NCBI RefSeq assembly: GCF_963665995.1
Contig: NZ_OY762512.1
Coordinates: 124,001-188,000 of the forward strand
Direction: 5' to 3'
DNA: 64,000 bases
DNA from: Pleurocapsa sp. FMAR1
GTDB taxonomy: Bacteria > Cyanobacteriota > Cyanobacteriia > Cyanobacteriales > Xenococcaceae
A program made the position numbers and the translations under genes. The notes beneath the pieces were generated by a model, which saw only the letters and a program-made list of their open reading frames with translations, did not search any database and was not told where the DNA came from. Positions 29,377 to 37,708 of this stretch are shown in pieces (within the stretch, counting starts at the first letter, position 1; every line of letters starts with the position of its first letter).

Positions 29377-29537
29377 GTCACTAATAGCCGAAGAAGGAGT
29401 AGTGATCTTGGGTTGAGAAAGACTAGAATCAAATCTGGTTCTATATCATGTTGTGAAGATTCTATTTGACTTTCCGAGAAATGGCGATCGCCCGTTGAAG
29501 AAATATCTTCCTGTTAAATACTCATCTTGCCCCAGGA

Positions 29538-29771
29538 ATGCGTAAGCTACCTTCGGAGCTTGATGTACAAATTATCCAGGCACTTATTGCTACTGAGCTT
29601 GAGAAAAATGGTAGCAAGCCAGCAGGAGAGGAGCTACTGGCAAAATTAACCTCAAATCCTTATTTTGCTGGGAATTATGACTCTGGTTTTGGTGGGCAAG
29701 GATCTTTACCTAAAACGCTTGTCGATCTCAATTATGTTTTGCCCACCCTACAAGGCTTTTTCAATCAATGA
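29538..29771 (+). CDS. short hypothetical protein, probably truncated
   Basis: A 77-residue frame starting MRKLPSELDVQIIQALIATE with protein-like composition and no known family. Its last residues (from about 29750) are read out of frame across a nuclease-like remnant, so the original C-terminus has probably been lost to a rearrangement. It may be expressed, but I treat it as part of a decayed region. Confidence 0.4.
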   Translation: MRKLPSELDVQIIQALIATELEKNGSKPAGEELLAKLTSNPYFAGNYDSGFGGQGSLPKTLVDLNYVLPTLQGFFNQ

Positions 29772-30003
29772 AATTGAATCCTTGACTGGGCTAGATTTCT
29801 TCTCTGAAATTCCAGATGAACTGGAAGATCAGCTAGAAAGTAGAGATGACTCTAATAAAATCAATTCAGCAAATCTGCTCGCCTCATCATTCATTGATCG
29901 TGGGTCATTCGACATAGACTCCATTGGGCAAAGTAACTTTCCAGAAGAAAGCCTGTTCATGGGTGAAAAATCCTCTGACATCAACTTTGGAGAAGTCAAC
30001 TAG
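29752..30003 (+). pseudogene. C-terminal remnant of a DNA/RNA non-specific endonuclease (NucA type)
   Basis: From 29752 the frame reads KAFSINEIESLTGLDFFSEI then PDELEDQLES, which matches the end of NUC-family nucleases (the conserved S-V/I-x-x-I/V-E-x-L/A-T-G-x-D-F-F block). The active-site part is missing upstream. A polar tail follows to TAG at 30001-30003; the same frame then continues, with one more stop at 30166, to 30519, antisense to a pentapeptide gene. Confidence 0.5.
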
Positions 30004-30435
30004 AAAAATAGTAGCAAGTTCGAGATCGCCATTGCTGAAATCAGCACCATCAACAGTACATTGGCACATAGTAACACCGTACATGTTCGCCCCAGTAAGG
30101 TCGGCACTGAGATAACTACCTGCCAACATATTCGCTCCAGTCAAATCAGCGGAACGAAGACTAGATAACCACAAACAACTAGCTCTCAACATAGTACCGA
30201 CAGCGACAACCTCATCCAGATTAGCTTCCCGCAAGCTGGCGTAACTCAAGATAGCCCCACTCAAATTAGCCCCATGCAAATCGGAACCACAGAGATTAAC
30301 CCCTCTGAGGTCAGCACCACCAAGATCGACCCTACCCCGTCTACTTTCAATATCACGGACAAATCTAATAGCAGAGAAGTTTCTCTCTCCAGCAGCATAC
30401 CTGCACAACAGCTCGTCAACAGTCATTTCAATCAT
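29905..30435 (-). CDS. pentapeptide repeat protein
   Basis: The 176-residue protein starts with MTVDELLCRYAAGERNFSAI (preceded by three residues, so 30426 is an alternative start), a typical leader of cyanobacterial pentapeptide proteins. Repeats of A(D/N)LxX run from about residue 36 to 140 (GADLRGVNLCGSDLHGANLS), predicting a right-handed beta-helix. It ends with TLPNGVYVE, again typical. Cellular role is unknown. The plus strand opposite also has a long, mostly open frame. Confidence 0.8.
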   Translation of the reverse strand: MIEMTVDELLCRYAAGERNFSAIRFVRDIESRRGRVDLGGADLRGVNLCGSDLHGANLSGAILSYASLREANLDEVVAVGTMLRASCLWLSSLRSADLTGANMLAGSYLSADLTGANMYGVTMCQCTVDGADFSNGDLELATIFLVDFSKVDVRGFFTHEQAFFWKVTLPNGVYVE

Positions 30436-30900
30436 ACAAGTACCTCATCGCAAGCCTTCTACTGCCATCGATCGCTTTGCTTTATCTGCTTCTGCTTAAA
30501 CCGAACTCATGTTACTTAAACTCGTAAGAGCGGTCATCGCCATCGATTAAAGATCTTTACGAACAAAATCAAAGTTAGTAATTTTAATTTCACTGTCGTC
30601 AAAACGAGCAGTAATTTCTAACTCGCCTCCCATAGCCTCAATAACTTACAGATGCAATATTACATTGATGTAATACTTTTGGCTTGGCATTATCTAAGCT
30701 TCCAAATCCAAAAAAGTGGGGTGAAGTTCCTCAACCGCTGTTTTAGGTTTAGAGAGCGATCGCGGTAGCAAACAATTTCTAAAAATCTCTTAGGCTGTCA
30801 ATTAACAATTATCAATCAAGCCTGAGGTGGGCAAGAAAAATAATTGTGTTCCTAATAACAGTACAAAGTAACTAATATTCACCATAAATTGTCTGCATAA
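30436..30900. other. spacer with decayed gene pieces
   Basis: A 465-bp stretch with an antitoxin-like remnant (30547-30645) and a 16-bp palindrome ATTACAT-TG-ATGTAAT at 30659-30674. No intact gene is seen. Confidence 0.6.
30547..30645 (-). pseudogene. C-terminal remnant of an XRE/HigA-like antitoxin
   Basis: The 32 sense codons read VIEAMGGELEITARFDDSEI and end FVRKDL with TAA. The YVEAMGGELEI-type motif is the usual end of XRE-family antitoxins paired with HigB/RelE-like toxins. A stop codon (plus-strand tta 30646-30648) directly precedes it, so the helix-turn-helix part is gone. No toxin gene is seen. Confidence 0.55.
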
Positions 30901-32835
30901 TTAGTCCAAATTAATTATTTCAATCGGTTCAATTGGTTCTGCTGGTTGAAAACCAAAGACGCGGGAATAAAAGTAGAATTCGCTGTCCAAAGCTTTTTTA
31001 ATATTGTCTGACATCCGAAAGCCATGTGCCTCTTCCTCAAAAGACACATAAGCCACGGGTAAGCCTTTTGCTTTAATCGCCTCGAACATCATTTCTGCCT
31101 GATTGGGAGGAACAACCTTGTCTTCCAAGCCTTGAAAGAAGATAACGGGACAGTCTAATTGTTCGGTAAAGTGAATTGGCGATCGCTCTTGATAAATTTC
31201 TCGATCTTCAGGATATTTGCCAATCAGGCGATCGAGATAACGGGACTCAAATTTATGAGTGTCTTTTGCCAATATTTCCAAATCGCTTACGCCATAGTAA
31301 CTCGCACCAGCTTTAAACGTATCGCGAAAAGTTAATGCTGCCAGGGTTGTATAGCCTCCTGCACTGCTACCCGTAATTACAAGCCGATTTTTGTCTACTT
31401 TTCCTTGGTTAACTAAATATTTAGCAGCATTAACGCAATCATCTATATCAACAATGCCCCATTTGCCATCTAGTCTTTGGCGATATTCTCGACCATAACC
31501 AATACTACCGCCATAGTTAACGTCTACATAGCCAAAACCCCGACTAGTCCAATACTGAATACGCAGGTTTAAATCTACCGAGGCTGCTGCGGTAGGTCCT
31601 CCATGACTCTTGACGATTAAAGGAGGAAGTTCGTTTGTTGGGGCGGTATAATCTTTATTGGTAGGGGGATAATACCAGGCGTAGGCAGTCAGATCGTCGG
31701 TAGTCGGAAAAGCGATCGCCTCTGGCAAAGAAAGATACTCAAGATCGATAGTTAAATCTCCTGTTTGCTTTAATACCTGTTCTTGACTACTATTTAAATC
31801 CAGTTTGATCACCGCAGTTGCTTCTGTGGGTGAGCCACCAATAAACACTACACAACCGCTTTTTGTACTTTGTACATCAGATATATTGGTGTATCTAGTT
31901 TTAATTTCGCTAAAGTTTTTAGTCTCGAGATCGATAACGCCTAAATTCCAACTTCCATCAGCCGAATAAGCACAGACCAAGCGATCGCTGCCGACAAAAG
32001 CATAGCTAGACAAGCCAAACACCCAGTGAGGATAAGCAAACTCGGCTGCCATTTGGTGTAATATTTCTACTGAACCATTAGGATTGCGTCGATAGATATT
32101 CCACCAATTAGTGCGATCGCTGGCAAAATAGAGTCTACCATCTTTATGCCATTTTGGTTCACAGATAGACTCAGCTTCTCCACCTGCTACTAGTTCAGGT
32201 TTGCCGACACCGCGATCGTCAATCTTAGCTAGCCATAGATAAGTACTGTCCCAAGGCATATCTGGATGATTCCAGCTTAACCAAGCTAATTGTTGACCAT
32301 CAGAACTTAAACGAGGGGAAGAATAAAAGTCACTACCTTCAATTAAGGTTTGAATTTTTCCTGTACCCAAATCAATTGTAATAATGCTGTTTTTAGCTTC
32401 AGCGTCATTTTGGGAATGATCTTCACAGACACAAATCAAACGATCTCTATTTTGATCGACAATAATATCTGCATAGCGTTGCTGTAATTTATTGGTCAGA
32501 GGCTGAGGCTGCTTGTTTAGAACCTGCTGATATATTCTCCCGTCTTCATAATTAGAAAAATAAACTGTCTCTTTGGCTACTGTATACGCTCCTCCACCAT
32601 ACTCGTGTATTTTGTTGCGAACGCTTAGGGGAGAAGGGGTGATATTTTTAATTCCTCGCTCGTTGAAATAACCCACAATTAGATTGCGACCTTTTTCCTG
32701 AGGACGTTTTTCTAACCAGTAGATATCATTATTATTTACGGTAATTTCCCCAATTCCAATTGTTTTTGAGACAATTAGATCTGAGGTGATAGGAGATTTC
32801 CAAGAACCATAAGTAACTGTTTGAGACATAATCAT
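30901..32835 (-). CDS. S9 family (prolyl oligopeptidase-type) peptidase
   Basis: The 644-residue protein has an N-terminal beta-propeller-like half (about residues 1-370) and an alpha/beta-hydrolase domain. The catalytic triad is visible: Ser491 in GSSAGGY, Asp572 in GLEDKVVPP and His604 in EEAHGFR. Such enzymes cleave short peptides, in some families after acyl-amino acids or prolines. No signal peptide is apparent, so it is likely cytosolic. No operon partners. Confidence 0.92.
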   Translation of the reverse strand: MIMSQTVTYGSWKSPITSDLIVSKTIGIGEITVNNNDIYWLEKRPQEKGRNLIVGYFNERGIKNITPSPLSVRNKIHEYGGGAYTVAKETVYFSNYEDGRIYQQVLNKQPQPLTNKLQQRYADIIVDQNRDRLICVCEDHSQNDAEAKNSIITIDLGTGKIQTLIEGSDFYSSPRLSSDGQQLAWLSWNHPDMPWDSTYLWLAKIDDRGVGKPELVAGGEAESICEPKWHKDGRLYFASDRTNWWNIYRRNPNGSVEILHQMAAEFAYPHWVFGLSSYAFVGSDRLVCAYSADGSWNLGVIDLETKNFSEIKTRYTNISDVQSTKSGCVVFIGGSPTEATAVIKLDLNSSQEQVLKQTGDLTIDLEYLSLPEAIAFPTTDDLTAYAWYYPPTNKDYTAPTNELPPLIVKSHGGPTAAASVDLNLRIQYWTSRGFGYVDVNYGGSIGYGREYRQRLDGKWGIVDIDDCVNAAKYLVNQGKVDKNRLVITGSSAGGYTTLAALTFRDTFKAGASYYGVSDLEILAKDTHKFESRYLDRLIGKYPEDREIYQERSPIHFTEQLDCPVIFFQGLEDKVVPPNQAEMMFEAIKAKGLPVAYVSFEEEAHGFRMSDNIKKALDSEFYFYSRVFGFQPAEPIEPIEIINLD

Positions 32836-33069
32836 GATTTTATTGCTTCGCTTTAAATATAATTCTTTGCGTTTACGCTTAATTATTTTTACAGCTTTGA
32901 GAACACAACTCTTATAGTAATATTTTAGGTAGCACTGTATAGCAGAAGACCTAATTTAGTAGTTTAAGTAGAATCAGTGGTTCTCTATAATCACTTACAA
33001 ATTAGTTCTTTTAGTAGACTTATTGCATGAATATATTTTTTCGATACTAGTTTTAAATTCCTGACCTCT

Positions 33070-33112
33070 TTCGAGACCCCGCGTCGGCGTAAGACGCAAG
33101 GGAATGCTCGAA
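33070..33112. repeat. 43-nt palindromic element related to the pabB insert
   Basis: TTCGAG (33070-33075) and CTCGAA (33107-33112) enclose a 31-nt core beginning ACCCCGCGTCG and ending GGGAATG. The core matches the minus-strand core of 12805-12847 at 27 of 31 positions with no gaps, while the arms are unrelated in sequence yet perfectly complementary in each copy. Confidence 0.8.
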
Positions 33113-33519
33113 TTGACCTCATTCTCAACCAATATTTCTGATTCGTGCAAGAGATCTAGTGTTATATCTTCTACAGAATTTTGCCACTACAAAACGCAGC
33201 TAATTTAAGCAATTAAGTATTATAAAGAATAAAACCTCAATTTATAAGGTTTTTTGTTGCAAATATTGCATTTATAACTAGCTTTTATCTGTATGATCGG
33301 TGTTTAGGGAAAAAACGAAGTTTTAATTTATTTAGTTTTGTAAGCAATTTTTGCTAATAAAAGTTACATAAGTTAATAAATATCGTGTATTGTAGAAATA
33401 AGTAATTGAAAAGATAAAGATTTTAGTTTTGTCTATTTCAAGGAATTTTGGTAAAAGCTGATACCAAAAAATCAAGACAAAAAATTGCTAAAAATACTAA
33501 ACCTGGAAGTCAGAGATTA

Positions 33520-33611
33520 CTCCGCCCTAAACGGACGGAGCCTTCTTGCTCAATAGCCTCAACGGGGGCAACCCCCGCAACGGCTTTTCGCGCTGCTCTG
33601 ACCGTTGGTCA
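33520..33611. repeat. GC-rich hairpin repeat
   Basis: Three hairpins: CTCCG/CGGAG (33520-33540), GGGGG-CAA-CCCCC (33564-33576) and TGACC-GTT-GGTCA (33599-33611). The middle one is almost the same as that at 3553-3565, suggesting the same repeat family as in the AddB-like gene. Confidence 0.65.
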
Positions 33612-33752
33612 AAGCCATATTCTTAACAAAAGTAAACATAAATTCTCATAAAACTCTGGGTTTTATCAGTTTAAGGCTTTTCAAGGCTTAAGATTCCAGT
33701 AAACGAGAGAATTTCATTCTTACCTAACCAATAACAGTAAGTAAATCGCGTC

Positions 33753-34709
33753 ATGAAAACAGCACAAAAATCTAACGACTTAGTTAGGAGCTATCTTAAA
33801 GAAATAGGTCGCGTTCCTCTGCTGACTCACGAGGAAGAAATTCTATATTCCAAAAGAGTTCAAAAAGCGATCGCTTTAACTCAAATCAAAGAAGAGCTAG
33901 AAGCAGAACTAGGGATAGAACCGACAGTCGAAGAGTGGTCGCAAGCTGCAAAAGTAACTCAAGAAGAGCTACAAACCCTAATTGAGGCGGGAGAGTCTGC
34001 CAAGCGCAAAATGGTAGAGGCAAACCTGCGTCTGGTAGTTTCAGTTGCCAAAAAATACCTCAAGCGTAACCTCGATCTGTTGGATTTGATCCAAGAGGGA
34101 ACGATTGGGATGCAAAGAGGAGTGGAGAAGTTCGATCCCACTAAAGGATATCGCTTTAGTACCTATGCCTACTGGTGGATTCGTCAGGCAATCACCAGAG
34201 CGATCGCTGAAAAGGGTCGTACTATTCGCCTGCCGATTCATATCACTGAAAAGCTCAACAAAATCAAGAAAGCTCAAAGGCAACTAGCTCAACAAAAAGG
34301 AAGAACAGCAACTATTGCCGAATTGGCAAAAGAACTAGAGCTAACGCCCAAGCAAGTACGGGACTACCTAGAAAAATCCCGTCAGCCTATTTCCTTAGAT
34401 GTCAGGGTTGGTGACAACAATGATACCGAGTTAGGAGATATGTTAGAAGACACAGGACAATCTCCAGAAGATTTCGCCACCTCTTCATCTCTTAGAAGAG
34501 ACCTAGAAAAGCTGATGGCAGATTTAACACCCCAACAAAGGGAAGTGCTGTCTTTGAGGTTTGGTTTAAGCGATGGTAAACCGATGACTTTAGCTAAAAT
34601 AGGCGAATGTTTAAGCATTAGCAGAGAGAGAGTTAGACAAATAGAGAGAGAAGCACTATCAAAGTTACGCAAGCGTAAAATAGTGATTCGCGAATATTTA
34701 GCTAGCTGA
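33753..34709 (+). CDS. group 2 sigma-70 factor (RpoD/SigA family)
   Basis: A 318-residue non-essential-type primary-like sigma factor. Region 1.2 starts [20 protein letters not shown], region 2 has [18 protein letters not shown] and the promoter -10-melting [14 protein letters not shown], region 3 follows, and region 4.2 reads [20 protein letters not shown]. It lacks the long N-terminal region 1.1 of SigA. Cyanobacteria use several such factors for stress, light and nitrogen responses; which paralogue this is cannot be fixed from sequence alone (SigB/SigD-like is likely). Confidence 0.93.
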   Translation: MKTAQKSNDLVRSYLKEIGRVPLLTHEEEILYSKRVQKAIALTQIKEELEAELGIEPTVEEWSQAAKVTQEELQTLIEAGESAKRKMVEANLRLVVSVAKKYLKRNLDLLDLIQEGTIGMQRGVEKFDPTKGYRFSTYAYWWIRQAITRAIAEKGRTIRLPIHITEKLNKIKKAQRQLAQQKGRTATIAELAKELELTPKQVRDYLEKSRQPISLDVRVGDNNDTELGDMLEDTGQSPEDFATSSSLRRDLEKLMADLTPQQREVLSLRFGLSDGKPMTLAKIGECLSISRERVRQIEREALSKLRKRKIVIREYLAS

Positions 34710-34855
34710 AGGCTTGCTTATTTTAGAGTTAGATCGGGAAACTTGCCGAGCATAGTTCGGTTCTACGTAATCCTTAATTTGACTTATGGTGATTAAATTA
34801 AGTAACGATTAAATAAATATGATCTAAGATCAATCTTAAGTATAGAGGTAAGAAA

Positions 34856-35191
34856 GTGCAGAGCCAAAATAGTTCTCAGAACGGTTTTATGCAGAATAAA
34901 GAAGATAACCATTTATGGGAGTATGTCCAATCTTTAAGCCCAGAAGCCACGGCTCAACTCTCCCAACCCGAATCGAGAGAAGTTTTTCAAATCATAGAAC
35001 AAAATATAGTTGGATTATTAGGCAATTTGCCTACAGATAACTTTGAAGTAGCGATCAGCACTAATCGCGAAAGCTTAGGTCGTATGTTAGCTTCGGCGAT
35101 GATGAGCGGTTATTTCTTGCGTAATGCAGAGCAAAGAATGACCTTTGAAAAATCTTTATCGGCAGCTCAGGTAGATAGTCAACAATCTTAA
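34856..35191 (+). CDS. DUF760 domain protein
   Basis: The 111-residue protein starts at GTG with a GAGGTAAG ribosome site just upstream. The domain runs through LWEYVQSLSPEATAQLS, VFQIIEQNIVGLLGNLP and the strongly conserved TNRESLGRMLASAMMSGYFL. DUF760 is shared by cyanobacteria and plastids and its role is not established. A hairpin terminator follows at 35228. Confidence 0.85.
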   Translation: MQSQNSSQNGFMQNKEDNHLWEYVQSLSPEATAQLSQPESREVFQIIEQNIVGLLGNLPTDNFEVAISTNRESLGRMLASAMMSGYFLRNAEQRMTFEKSLSAAQVDSQQS

Positions 35192-35227
35192 CTGTAAATT
35201 AGATTTGTGAATTAAATTATTCATGTA

Positions 35228-35260
35228 GGCAACCTTTATCGACGTAAAATAGAGGTTGCC
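35228..35260 (+). terminator. hairpin terminator after the DUF760 gene
   Basis: GGCAACCT and AGGTTGCC form a perfect 8-bp stem around a 17-nt loop and are followed by GTTTGTTTAT. Position between the DUF760 and mutT genes supports termination. Confidence 0.55.
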
Positions 35261-35316
35261 GTTTGTTTATAATCATTAAGTCAGATCTCAGTAGATAAAT
35301 TAAGCTTCGACACTTC

Positions 35317-35733
35317 ATGGCAAAATCACCAACTCCTCATAAGCAGATTGGGGTAGCTGTAATCACTAACCAGCAGGGAAAAATTCTAATCGACAAAAGA
35401 AAACCTGAAGGGGAGATGGGAGGCTTATGGGAATTTCCTGGAGGAAAAATTGAACCAGGAGAAACCATCGAAGAATGTATCCAGCGGGAAATAAAGGAAG
35501 AGCTAAATATTGAAATATTAGTAGGCGATCGCCTGACAACTATCGTTCATAGATATAAAACGTTTAATATAACTTTATATGTCCATGATTGTCAGCATTT
35601 GAATGGAACACCAGAATGCCTAGAATGTGACGAAATTCATTGGGTAAGTCCCTTGGCGATGAATCAATATCAATTTCCTCAAGCTAATATACAAATTATT
35701 AATCTTCTGCAACAAAGAGGCATAACTAGATGA
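35317..35733 (+). CDS. mutT: NUDIX hydrolase, MutT-like 8-oxo-dGTP diphosphatase
   Basis: A 138-residue MutT-type protein that would hydrolyse 8-oxo-dGTP and so limit mutation. The Nudix box is complete: GGKIEPGETIEECIQREIKE with the following EL. It begins VAVITNQQGKILIDKR, as in MutT. Its TGA overlaps the ATG of the next gene (ATGA at 35730-35733), indicating translational coupling in an operon with the PATAN-type regulator remnant. Confidence 0.88.
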   Translation: MAKSPTPHKQIGVAVITNQQGKILIDKRKPEGEMGGLWEFPGGKIEPGETIEECIQREIKEELNIEILVGDRLTTIVHRYKTFNITLYVHDCQHLNGTPECLECDEIHWVSPLAMNQYQFPQANIQIINLLQQRGITR

Positions 35734-36816
35734 ATGCCAAAACTACTTCTAATAGCCTAATCATCAGAGAATTTACGGCCTTAAAGCAGCTTAAATTATT
35801 TAATTCTTTACAAGAGTCTCAGGTAAGCGGAAAGTTAACTTTTACCGAGCCGATGCAGAAGAGCGAATGGCATTTATATCTTCACTTGGGCGCAATAGTT
35901 TATGGTACGGGGGGAGTTCACCCCATTCGCCGTTGGCAAAGAAATCTCATTTCTAATTTACCTCAAGTTCCTTTTGGGCTTTCTAGCCTGCAAGAAGAGC
36001 TAACCGAGCGCGAAGCTGACTTAGACGACAATATCTGGGAGTACGAACAGCTACATCATTGGGTAGAACAAAACATAATCACTCCTCAACAAGCAAGAAA
36101 TACAGTTTTGTTTGCCTTAAAAGAGATATTGTTTGATATAACTCAAGCAAGACAGATAATTTGTCGCCTTAGCCAAAACGATGCTCTCGCCCCTCAGCTT
36201 GAGCCGATTGAACCTGAAGAACTTGTCAATCAGACTCAACAGGTTTGGCAAAGCTGGGAAAATGCGAGGGTGGCTGATAGATTGCCAAATCTAGCTCCTG
36301 TAATTTTACAACCCCAAGAACTACAGAAAAAAACTTCTATCTCTGCTTACCAAAGTTTATGTAAACTACTCAACGGTAATAGAACCATGAGGGATCTTGC
36401 CGTACAGCTAAGGACATCACCTCTACAGGCGGTTTCTTCTCTGTTACCCTATATTCAGTCTGGGATCTTTGGTCTGGTAGACGTTCCTGATTTCCCAGAT
36501 GATGGAACAAATTATCGGCATGGCAGGTTATCGTTTTGTAGCAGTTAACGATCCTACACAAGCGACATCCACCCTCATTGAGCGTCAACCAGACCTGATA
36601 TTTTTAGACGTTGTTATGCCCAAGGTAAGTGGGTACGATCTTTGCGCTCAACTGCGTAAATATCCTGAGTTTGCCGAAACCCCAATTATTTTCCTGACTA
36701 GCAATTCGGGTATTATTGATCGCCTTAGAGCTAAAATGGTTGGCTCATCGGATTTTCTCAAGAAAACGGTGGATGCTGATGAACTATTACAAAAGATTGT
36801 TGAATATTTACCTTGA
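35730..36816 (+). pseudogene. PATAN-REC (PatA/PixG-type) response regulator split by a deletion
   Basis: The first frame (35730-36548) encodes the PATAN/DUF4388 N-terminal region up to SGIFGLVDVPDF, then runs into 15 foreign residues. A second frame (+1 shifted, from about 36499 to 36816) resumes as the receiver domain: MMEQIIGMAGYRFVAVNDP, the phospho-acceptor LIFLDVVMP, and SDFLKKTVD with the conserved Lys. Missing between them is the receiver's first strand with its acidic pair (IDDSP-like) and the linker. The loss therefore removes magnesium-binding residues and shifts the frame. Intact relatives steer pilus-based taxis. The PATAN half might still be made as a truncated protein. Confidence 0.8.
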
Positions 36817-36984
36817 TTTTCAGCCATAGATTCTTAGGGCGTGTCATCAATTAGTAAAATTAAACATAGTTTTAGGAGCGATCGCAATTTGCGCATAATC
36901 TACCTATGCTCAATCGTTAAGCGCAACCTATTAAATAGCTTTTGTTTACTGATTACAATCTTAATATAAGACTGCCCAAAATTG

Positions 36985-37557
36985 ATGACTACTGCTACTG
37001 ATAAATTAACTCTAGAAGAATACTTTAACTATGAAAATAGTGAAGAGCAACATTGGGAATTATCGGCAGGTAATTTGATTCAAATGCCACCAGAAAGCCC
37101 CCAAAATGCTGAGATTGCCATCAAATTGCTCTTGATTTTTGCTCAATTTGTTGCCCCTGGTTTGCTGCGCTGCAAAGATACCGAAATTGTAGTTAGTGGC
37201 AGTCGTACCACAGTTCGTTTACCAGATTTGATGGTGCTGACGGCAGAATTAGCCGATGCTTTACGTAGTTTTGGACGCAGTACGATTATGTCGGATATGT
37301 CTCCTCCTGCTTTAGTTGTGGAGGTGGTTTCTCCTGGGAAAGTTAATCAAGACCGAGATTATCGTTATAAGCGATCTGAGTATGCAGCTAGAGGCATTGC
37401 CGAATATTGGATTGTCGATCCTCAAATTAATAAAGTGACGGTTTTGATTTTGAACGAAGGACTTTACGAAGAGAAGGTATTTGAAGGGGAACAAGCGATC
37501 GCATCTTGCCTTTTTCCTCAACTTCAACTTACTGCCGAGCGAATTTTCTTTAGTTAA
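36985..37557 (+). CDS. Uma2 family endonuclease (DUF820)
   Basis: A 190-residue member of the large cyanobacterial Uma2/PD-(D/E)XK family. It shows the TLEEYF start, VRLPDLMVL, PALVVEVVSP and the RSEYAARGIAEYWIVDP segment with the Asp/Glu/Lys-type nuclease core. ATG at 36985 is preferred to the TTG one codon before. Cyanobacterial genomes carry dozens of copies with unknown targets; some have been suggested as mobile-element-linked nucleases. Confidence 0.88.
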   Translation: MTTATDKLTLEEYFNYENSEEQHWELSAGNLIQMPPESPQNAEIAIKLLLIFAQFVAPGLLRCKDTEIVVSGSRTTVRLPDLMVLTAELADALRSFGRSTIMSDMSPPALVVEVVSPGKVNQDRDYRYKRSEYAARGIAEYWIVDPQINKVTVLILNEGLYEEKVFEGEQAIASCLFPQLQLTAERIFFS

Positions 37558-37616
37558 GTTTACTTGTGAGCAAGCTTAGTTGTTGCCCAAAAAACAAAAA
37601 AGTAATCTTAAATCAG

Positions 37617-37646
37617 AAAGGGATGTCTTTAAAAAGACATCCCTTT
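37617..37646. terminator. strong bidirectional terminator
   Basis: AAAGGGATGTCTTT and AAAGACATCCCTTT pair over 14 positions with A/T tracts on both sides (TTTTT to the right, a run of A to the left). It separates the convergent Uma2 and glgP genes. Confidence 0.85.
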
Positions 37647-37708
37647 TTGCTGTTGATTGACTAACGGTCACTGTTCCGTTTTACGCTGGAGTAATTTGTG
37701 ACAATTTA

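Larger units (their letters stand above)
32836..33752. other. long spacer upstream of the sigma factor gene
   Basis: About 917 bp, AT-rich, with GC-rich palindromic elements at 33070-33112 and 33520-33611. A 67-codon TTG-started frame (33448-33651) has an AAGGA site but half of it is the second repeat, so it is not called. Sigma factor promoters probably lie between 33620 and 33750. Confidence 0.55.

Noticed and set aside
29400-29520. Minus-strand Ser/Gln-rich open stretch after ltrA
   Set aside because: Preceded by a stop, no start codon and no recognisable similarity; could be chance.
33448-33651. 67-codon frame with TTG start and AAGGA site before the sigma factor gene
   Set aside because: More than half is the GC-rich repeat and the remainder is a short Lys-rich stretch; not enough to call a gene.
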